From the NCBI GenBank assembly GCA_003486385.1, contig DNFT01000052.1:1-48364 (forward strand): a stretch of DNA of 48,364 nucleotides, written 5' to 3'. This stretch comes from Eubacterium sp. Its GTDB lineage: Bacteria > Bacillota > Clostridia > Lachnospirales > Lachnospiraceae. Shown here piece by piece: positions 42,448 to 48,364 of the stretch. Under the pieces are notes generated by a model. That model worked only from the letters and a program-made list of their open reading frames with translations, ran no database searches and was not told the DNA's origin. Both the position numbers and the translations under genes were made by a program. Position 1 is the stretch's first letter. Every line of letters starts with the position of its first letter.

Positions 42448-42484
42448 GTACGTGTGCTCCTTTCAAGTATATTATTTTCTCTTA

Positions 42485-44806
42485 CTAATCCTTTACAAGT
42501 GACTCGCGCTCCACCTGTGACATATCACTTACATATACCAGCTCCATGCCCTCAGTTATCTCCGCGTCAAGCTCCTCCACATCAGGCTGATTCTGTTCGG
42601 GTATGAGTACCTTTTTGATACCATATTGTTTCGCAGCAAGCAGCTTCTCCTTAATCCCGCCGATAGGCAGCACCCTTCCGCGGAGTGTTACTTCTCCTGT
42701 CATTGCCAGTCTGGCTCTTACCGGAATATTGCTGACTGCCGATAGAATTGCAACAGACATTGTTATACCGGCTGATGGTCCATCCTTTGGCACCGCTCCC
42801 TCAGGGATGTGTATATGTATATCATTTTTTCCAAAGAAATTCTCCTTGACACCATACTGTGAAGCCACAGAACGCACATAGCTGAGCGCTATTCTGGCAG
42901 ACTCCTTCATCACATCTCCAAGGTTTCCTGTCAGAATCATCTCCCCCTTGCCCGGCATGGTTACAACCTCTATTGTGAGCGTATCCCCGCCTACACTTGT
43001 CCACGCAAGACCTGTCACGGTTCCAACCTGTGCTTTTTCCTCGGCATGGTCATCCTTAAATCTTGGTTTTCCAAGAAAATCCACAAGATTTTTTGCAGTC
43101 ACTTTTACCTGTTTTCCTGCCTCATATTCACCTGCCAGCTTCTTTTTAGCCGTAACACGGCAAATCTGTGCAATCCTCCGCTCTAAATTTCTGACACCTG
43201 CCTCGCGTGTATAACCATGTATTATCGCTGCAAGAGCGGTTTTGTTGATATTCAGTTCTTTCTTACTCAATCCGTTTTTCTCAAGCTGCTTTTCTACAAG
43301 ATGTTCCGAGGCTATGTGAAGCTTCTCATTCTCTGTGTAGCTGCTGAGCTCTATAATTTCCATTCTGTCATAGAGCGGCTTCGGTATCATTGATGCATCA
43401 TTTGCCGTGGCAATAAACAACACCTGTGACAGATCAACCGGAACCTCCATATAATGATCGACAAAGTGTGAATTCTGAGCGCTGTCAAGCACCTCAAGAA
43501 GCGCCGAAGCCGTATCCCCTCTGCTGTCCTTTCCCGTCTTGTCAATCTCATCAAGAAGCAGCAACGGATTCTTAACTCCCGCCGACCTGATTCCCTCTAT
43601 AATTCGTCCGGGCATTGCTCCGACATAAGTTCTTCTATGCCCCCTTATCTCCGCCTCATCGCGCACACCTCCGAGACATATACGAACATATTTTTTCCCA
43701 AGTGCTTCGGCTATAGAGGCTGCAATCGAGGTTTTGCCTGTTCCCGGCGGTCCCACAAGGCACACAACCGGTGAATCCTTTCCGCCGTTCAGCTGTCTGA
43801 CCGCGAGAAATTCAAGCACTCTCTCCTTAACCTTATCCAGCCCATAGTGCTCCTTGTCAAGCACCCTCTTGGCATTCTTTATATCATTGTTGTCCTCAGA
43901 CATATTATCCCACGGTATATCAAGCAGTGTTTCAATATAGCTCCTTATAACATTCGCCTCTGCGGAGCTTGCAGCCATGCTTCTGTAGCGTCCTATCTCT
44001 TTATTTATCTTCTGTTTAATCTCATCGGAAGCATTAAGGTTCTTCGTACGTTCAAGGAATTCTTCTATCTCCCCTTCACCCTCTTCACCCAGCTCTTCAC
44101 GAATAACCCTCATCTGTTCACGAAGCACATACTCTTTCTGGTGCTTATCAATCCCGGCATGCACTTCTTCCATGAATTGCTTGCGGATTTTAGCTATATC
44201 AATCTCCCTATTGACTGCCTCCCGTATCTGGTTACACCGTTCTATGATGTCATCGCAATCGTACAGTGCAAGCTTTATACCGTTTTCAAAAGGGAATTCC
44301 GCAATGATACGGTATATAAGCTCCGATATATCATCTGCAGCCATGATTCTACCCATAATTTCTTTGTTAAGTCTGGGATTAATGGCAGCATAAGCTCTTG
44401 CAAGCTCCTTAAGCTCCCTCACATAGGCAGCCGTCAAAAGCTCATCCGTGCCCTCTGCATCCGATGTCTCAACATTTGCAAACATTATTTTCCCATCAAA
44501 ATTATACGATAGACTTTTTCCCCTTTCCATTCCCCGCACCATAACGCGGAGCACACTCCCCGGAAGCTTCATTATCTGTTTAATTTCACAGACTGTACCT
44601 GTTTCCCTGAGCTGTTCTTCCCTGCCATCCTCCTGCTGTTCATCACCGGCATATCCCGTAATAAAAATCTTCTGGCCATGAAGCATGGCATATTCTACTG
44701 TCTCAATAAGGTTTTTCCTGTTTATATCAAAATGAATGACCATATATGGTAATATGGTCATTCCTTTGAGTGCAATAACAGGTAAACCCTTTATCACTTC
44801 ATTCAT
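42485..44806 (-). CDS. lon: ATP-dependent protease Lon
   Basis: 773 aa. N-terminal substrate-binding domain, a coiled region, AAA+ module (G-P-P-G-T-G-K-T-S), and a serine-lysine protease domain with S678 in P-K-D-G-P-S-A-G and K721 in G-G-I-K-E-K-L-L. Degrades misfolded and regulatory proteins. The ATG overlaps the clpX stop by 4 bp, so translation is coupled. Length is standard for the family. Confidence 0.98.
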   Translation of the reverse strand: MNEVIKGLPVIALKGMTILPYMVIHFDINRKNLIETVEYAMLHGQKIFITGYAGDEQQEDGREEQLRETGTVCEIKQIMKLPGSVLRVMVRGMERGKSLSYNFDGKIMFANVETSDAEGTDELLTAAYVRELKELARAYAAINPRLNKEIMGRIMAADDISELIYRIIAEFPFENGIKLALYDCDDIIERCNQIREAVNREIDIAKIRKQFMEEVHAGIDKHQKEYVLREQMRVIREELGEEGEGEIEEFLERTKNLNASDEIKQKINKEIGRYRSMAASSAEANVIRSYIETLLDIPWDNMSEDNNDIKNAKRVLDKEHYGLDKVKERVLEFLAVRQLNGGKDSPVVCLVGPPGTGKTSIAASIAEALGKKYVRICLGGVRDEAEIRGHRRTYVGAMPGRIIEGIRSAGVKNPLLLLDEIDKTGKDSRGDTASALLEVLDSAQNSHFVDHYMEVPVDLSQVLFIATANDASMIPKPLYDRMEIIELSSYTENEKLHIASEHLVEKQLEKNGLSKKELNINKTALAAIIHGYTREAGVRNLERRIAQICRVTAKKKLAGEYEAGKQVKVTAKNLVDFLGKPRFKDDHAEEKAQVGTVTGLAWTSVGGDTLTIEVVTMPGKGEMILTGNLGDVMKESARIALSYVRSVASQYGVKENFFGKNDIHIHIPEGAVPKDGPSAGITMSVAILSAVSNIPVRARLAMTGEVTLRGRVLPIGGIKEKLLAAKQYGIKKVLIPEQNQPDVEELDAEITEGMELVYVSDMSQVERESLVKD

Positions 44807-46128
44807 GCAGTTTCCCCGTTTTTATTCTTTTTCGCAGCGCGGCTTACGGCTCCTGCAGATATTACATCTGTTCTGTATTCAAGCTCCGGAGGTGTTCCTT
44901 TTTCAACCGTATCCTTAGTTATTGTGCAGCATGCTATAGAGTCATCGGACGGAATTTCATACATAACATCCATCATGATATTCTCCATAATTGCGCGAAG
45001 TCCTCTTGCTCCTGTCTTTCTCTCGAAGCTTTTTTTAGCGATTGCCGCAACCGCCTCATCCGTCACCTTAAGCTCAACCTCGTCATAATGGAAGAGCTTA
45101 CGATACTGCTTTATAAGCGCATTCTTAGGCTCAGTAAGGATTCTTACAAGTGCATTCTCATCAAGCAGCTCAAGAGAAACCGTGATAGGCACACGTCCGA
45201 CGAACTCCGGTATAAGACCAAACTTCACTAAATCCTGCGGAAGCACCTGCTTTAAAAGCTCGCCAACATTCTTCTCATTCTTCTCAATAAGCTCTGCGCC
45301 AAATCCGATAGACGACTGTCCCATTCTTGCATCGATAATCTTCTCAAGTCCATCAAATGCACCGCCGCAAATAAACAATATGTTAGTTGTGTCAATCGGA
45401 ATAAGCTCCTGCTGTGGGTGCTTACGTCCACCCTGAGGCGGTACAGACGCAACCGTTCCCTCAAGAATCTTTAAAAGAGCCTGCTGAACGCCCTCTCCGG
45501 ATACATCTCTGGTAATTGAGACATTCTCGGACTTCTTGGTAATCTTATCTATCTCATCTATATATATTATTCCATGTTCAGCCCTGTCTATATCATAATC
45601 CGCTGCCTGTATAAGCTTTAAAAGAATGTTCTCAACATCTTCACCGACATATCCCGCTTCGGTGAGAGTAGTCGCATCTGCTATCGCAAATGGAACATTC
45701 AACAGCCTGGCAAGAGTCTGCGCAAGGAATGTCTTACCTGAACCTGTAGGTCCAAGCATAAGGATATTGCTCTTCTGAAGCTCAACGCCCTCATCCTCAG
45801 CATCCATGCTATCGCCCTTAGCCATAATTCTCTTATAATGGTTATACACTGCAACAGAAAGTACTTTCTTAGCCTCATCCTGTCCTATAACATACTCATC
45901 AAGGAATTCCTTTATCTGCCTTGGCTTCAAAAGGTTGATTCCATCAGAATTATCCTCAGCAATATCCTGAGAATCCATCTCTTCATTAACAATCTCCGAA
46001 CATACACCGATACATTCGTCACATATATACACACCATTCCCAGGACCTGCAATCAACTTTCTGACCGCATCCTGTGGTTTTCCGCAGAAGGAACATCTAA
46101 GCCTTCCATCATCCTTGCGACCTGCCAC
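44803..46128 (-). CDS. clpX: ClpX, ATPase subunit of ClpXP
   Basis: 441 aa. Zinc-finger domain (C-S-F-C-G-K ... C-D-E-C), then the AAA+ core with Walker A G-P-T-G-S-G-K-T and Walker B I-I-Y-I-D-E-I-D. Pore loop G-Y-V-G-E-D and ClpP-binding I-G-F motif (S-I-G-F-G-A) are visible. GTG start at 46128 with AGGAGGTAAGAG. 141 bp after clpP, with a hairpin in the gap. Confidence 0.98.
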   Translation of the reverse strand: MAGRKDDGRLRCSFCGKPQDAVRKLIAGPGNGVYICDECIGVCSEIVNEEMDSQDIAEDNSDGINLLKPRQIKEFLDEYVIGQDEAKKVLSVAVYNHYKRIMAKGDSMDAEDEGVELQKSNILMLGPTGSGKTFLAQTLARLLNVPFAIADATTLTEAGYVGEDVENILLKLIQAADYDIDRAEHGIIYIDEIDKITKKSENVSITRDVSGEGVQQALLKILEGTVASVPPQGGRKHPQQELIPIDTTNILFICGGAFDGLEKIIDARMGQSSIGFGAELIEKNEKNVGELLKQVLPQDLVKFGLIPEFVGRVPITVSLELLDENALVRILTEPKNALIKQYRKLFHYDEVELKVTDEAVAAIAKKSFERKTGARGLRAIMENIMMDVMYEIPSDDSIACCTITKDTVEKGTPPELEYRTDVISAGAVSRAAKKNKNGETA

Positions 46129-46189
46129 CTCTTACCTCCTATATTAACAATATTACACACTCAGCTTATATTAACGCTTTAAATGATAT

Positions 46190-46216
46190 GTGGAAGGAGA
46201 TTCCCCCCTTCCACAC
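46190..46216 (-). promoter_or_regulatory. Hairpin between clpP and clpX
   Basis: TGTGGAAGG pairs with CCTTCCACA, and flanking ATGAT/ATCAT pairs can extend it. There is no U-tract, so it may limit read-through or protect the clpP message. Confidence 0.5.
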
Positions 46217-46269
46217 CTGAAATCATTATCTGATTATTCTATCTGTCACACTTCTATGGCAAGAATACA

Positions 46270-46854
46270 CTAGTTAATCTTCTCAACAACAGAATCTATA
46301 AGACCGTACTCAACCGCTTCCTGTGCTGTCATCCAATTATCTCTGTCGGTATCCTTTACAAGATCCTCATAGGACTTGCCTGTATTCTGTGCAAGGAGAC
46401 GATTCATTCTCTCCTTGGTTCTGATAATATGTCTTGCAGCTATCTCAATCTCGGTAGCCTGTCCCTGTGCACCGCCAAGTGGCTGATGTATAAGAATCTC
46501 TGCATTAGGGAGAGCCTTTCTCTTACCCTTGGTTCCACCGGCAAGTAAGAATGCTCCCATACTTGCTGCCATTCCTACACAGATTGTAGAAACATCACAC
46601 TTGATATACTGCATAGTATCATATATCGCCATACCTGCTGATATTGAACCACCCGGGCTGTTGATATATAAGCTTATATCCTTTGACGGATCCTCAGACT
46701 CAAGGAAAAGGAGCTGTGCCACAACCAAATTCGCTGATACATCATTAACTTCCTCACCAAGAAAAATAATTCTCTCCTTTAAAAGTCTTGAATAGATATC
46801 AAAGGATCTTTCTCCTCTGCTTGTCTGCTCGATTACTACTGGTACTAAACTCAT
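46270..46854 (-). CDS. clpP: ClpP protease subunit
   Basis: 194 aa serine protease forming the barrel chamber. Catalytic triad S98 (G-M-A-A-S-M-G), H123 (I-H-Q-P-L-G-G) and D172 (D-T-D-R-D) all present. ATG at 46854, 29 bp after the tig stop. Confidence 0.99.
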   Translation of the reverse strand: MSLVPVVIEQTSRGERSFDIYSRLLKERIIFLGEEVNDVSANLVVAQLLFLESEDPSKDISLYINSPGGSISAGMAIYDTMQYIKCDVSTICVGMAASMGAFLLAGGTKGKRKALPNAEILIHQPLGGAQGQATEIEIAARHIIRTKERMNRLLAQNTGKSYEDLVKDTDRDNWMTAQEAVEYGLIDSVVEKIN

Positions 46855-46883
46855 AGTGTTCCTCCCCGATTATTACTGATAAC

Positions 46884-48170
46884 TTATTTCTCTACTGCTT
46901 CAGCAGCGATAAGCTTAACTGCCTTCTGAACAGCGAGATCTTCCTTAATCTGGTTTCTCTCGTTGTCTGTCATCATATCCTTAAGCTCATCCTCTTTCAT
47001 GTTGTACATGGAAGCCATGTTCTTGATCTCCTCTTCAACTTCCTCATCTGTAACAGTGAAATCCTCAGCCTTGGCGATAGCGTCAAGAACAAGACCATTC
47101 TTGATTCTCTTCTCAGCTTCCGGATAGATGCTCTCGATGAACTTATCAATCTCCATGCCCATCATCTTAACATACTGCTCAAGGCTGATACCCTGCTGCT
47201 TTAAGTTTCTGTCATAGCCATCTGCCATCTGAAGAGCCTGCTGCTTGATCATAGCCTCAGGAATCTCCATTGCAGCGTTAGCTACAACAGCCTCGATAGC
47301 CTCGTTCTCCTTCTTAACCTCAGCGTCCTTAGCCTTCTTCTTCTCAAGTGTTGCCTTTAAATCTGCCTTGTATTCATCAACAGTCTTGAACTCAGAGATA
47401 TCCTGTACAAGCTCATCATTAAGCTCTGGAAGCTCCTTAGACTTAATCTCCTTAACTGTTACCTTAAATGTAGCCGGCTTGCCTGCAAGCTCTGCTGCAT
47501 GATACTCCTCAGGGAATGTTACGTTAACCTCTGTCTCCTCACCGATCTTCTTGCCGATTAACTGCTCCTCGAATGTATCGATGAAAGAATGTGAGCCGAT
47601 TGTAAGAGAATAGTTCTCACCCTTACCGCCTGCGAAAGGAACTCCGTTCATGAAGCCTTCAAAATCAATAACTGTATCATCCTTGTCCTGAACAGGTCTG
47701 TCCTCAACATTGATAATTCTTGCGTTCTGCTCCTGAACCTTCTTAATCTCTGCCTCGAGATCTTCATCAGTAACCTCTGTGCTTACCTTGGCAATCTCAA
47801 CGCCCTTGTATGTTCCGAGAGTAACCTCAGGACGTACAGCAACTGTTGCAGTAAAGATGAAGTTCTTGCCTTCCTCGATCTGTGTTACATCAATCTCAGG
47901 CTGTGATACGATATCAAGACCGCTCTCAACTGCTGCTCTCTGATACTCCTTAGGAATGATCGCATTAGCTGCATCCTCATAAAAAATGCCGGCACCATAC
48001 ATCTTCTCGATCATCTGCTTAGGTACCTTACCCTTACGGAAACCAGGAACACTTATCTTATTCTTATTCTTCTCATAAGCAGCTTCCATTCCCTTAGCGA
48101 ATTCTTCTGCATCAACCTCTATGGTCAGCTTAACCATGTTCTTTTCTAACTTGTCTACTGTAAAGCTCAT
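46884..48170 (-). CDS. tig: Trigger factor
   Basis: 428 aa ribosome-bound chaperone with peptidyl-prolyl isomerase activity. Ribosome-binding motif G-F-R-K-G-K (in V-P-G-F-R-K-G-K-V-P) near residue 45, FKBP-like domain (D-D-T-V-I-D-F-E-G-F), then a long helical C-terminal part. ATG after AAGGAGGATTTTTTAA. First gene of the quality-control operon that continues with clpP, clpX, lon and engB. Confidence 0.99.
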   Translation of the reverse strand: MSFTVDKLEKNMVKLTIEVDAEEFAKGMEAAYEKNKNKISVPGFRKGKVPKQMIEKMYGAGIFYEDAANAIIPKEYQRAAVESGLDIVSQPEIDVTQIEEGKNFIFTATVAVRPEVTLGTYKGVEIAKVSTEVTDEDLEAEIKKVQEQNARIINVEDRPVQDKDDTVIDFEGFMNGVPFAGGKGENYSLTIGSHSFIDTFEEQLIGKKIGEETEVNVTFPEEYHAAELAGKPATFKVTVKEIKSKELPELNDELVQDISEFKTVDEYKADLKATLEKKKAKDAEVKKENEAIEAVVANAAMEIPEAMIKQQALQMADGYDRNLKQQGISLEQYVKMMGMEIDKFIESIYPEAEKRIKNGLVLDAIAKAEDFTVTDEEVEEEIKNMASMYNMKEDELKDMMTDNERNQIKEDLAVQKAVKLIAAEAVEK

Positions 48171-48218
48171 TTAAAAAATCCTCCTTAAACTATTAACACG
48201 TATGTCAATCAATTATTC

Positions 48219-48250
48219 ATTATATCATACGTCATCCGCAAAATCCAGCA
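48219..48250 (-). promoter_or_regulatory. Probable promoter of tig
   Basis: On the minus strand TATAAT (48219-48224) lies about 50 bp before tig; the -35 region (TGGATT at 17-nt spacing) is weak. Confidence 0.55.
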
Positions 48251-48343
48251 TAATTTTATGAAAACAGCTTGTTTTTTAGCCCTTTTGCCCTCTTTGTAAA
48301 ATTCTTATGTGGATTTTAACGCAAAAAAATGGTATCATGCTAT

Positions 48344-48364
48344 GGGACAGGTGTCAGACCCCGG
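48344..48364 (+). repeat. GGGACA palindromic unit cut by the window edge
   Basis: GGGACAGGTGTCAGACCCCG resembles the reverse complement of the unit at 25157-25183 (same GGTGTCAGACCCC core). The rest lies outside the window. Possibly the terminator of a gene beyond the edge. Confidence 0.5.

Noticed and set aside
43847..44512. 221-aa plus-strand ORF opposite lon
   Set aside because: Antisense to a conserved coding region, low-complexity hydrophobic composition, no ribosome site; a reading-frame shadow.

Overview
The window looks like chromosome of a low-to-mid GC Firmicute of the family Lachnospiraceae. The evidence is the gene order (rpoBC, rpsL-rpsG-fusA-tuf; tig-clpP-clpX-lon-engB; rho-rpmE-DUF1385-prmC-prfA), strong AGGAGG-type ribosome binding sites with many GTG/TTG starts, and a pectin/galactan gene cluster. 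A pectin specialist such as Lachnospira (Eubacterium) eligens or a close relative is my best guess; this is inference, since no 16S gene is present.

Layout. 1-11939 (+): the 3' part of rpoB, rpoC, a chemoreceptor gene, then rpsL, rpsG, fusA and tuf, with clear promoters before rpsL and tuf. 11942-19993: an 8.1 kb genomic island bounded on both sides by a copy of the last 17 codons of tuf. It carries a repressor/excisionase switch with four matching operators, a dead tyrosine integrase fused to other gene fragments, the C-terminal half of an SMC/ABC-like ATPase, a truncated SEFIR-domain gene, a P-type ATPase fragment, and then an intact AraC regulator with a GH2 glycosidase. 20000-25250: a plant-polysaccharide cluster with a decayed GH36-like alpha-galactosidase, a cytoplasmic GH28 polygalacturonase and a GH53-CBM61 endo-galactanase lipoprotein. 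25477-28881 (+): an acyltransferase, then a GntR/ABC transporter operon.

29257-38977 is entirely on the minus strand: two MATE exporters, a KdpDE-like two-component pair without kdpFABC, then prfA, prmC, a DUF1385 membrane protein, rpmE and rho. 39247-41885 (+) holds malic enzyme, a TIGR01212-type radical SAM protein and a DUF4364 protein. 41866-48170 (-) is the protein quality-control operon tig-clpP-clpX-lon-engB.

Two things stand out. First, a ~164-bp highly structured dispersed element occurs three times (4747-4864, shortened by 46 nt; 20412-20575; 29062-29225 inverted), with a remnant at 28884-28908. It folds on paper into a closed multi-branch structure followed by a separate hairpin, one copy has a near-consensus promoter directly upstream, and it may be a small RNA or a non-autonomous IS200/IS605-type element. 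Second, the tuf-tail island is a mosaic of broken mobile and defence genes, including an ATPase/SEFIR pair and a 13-bp tandem repeat that shifts the reading frame.
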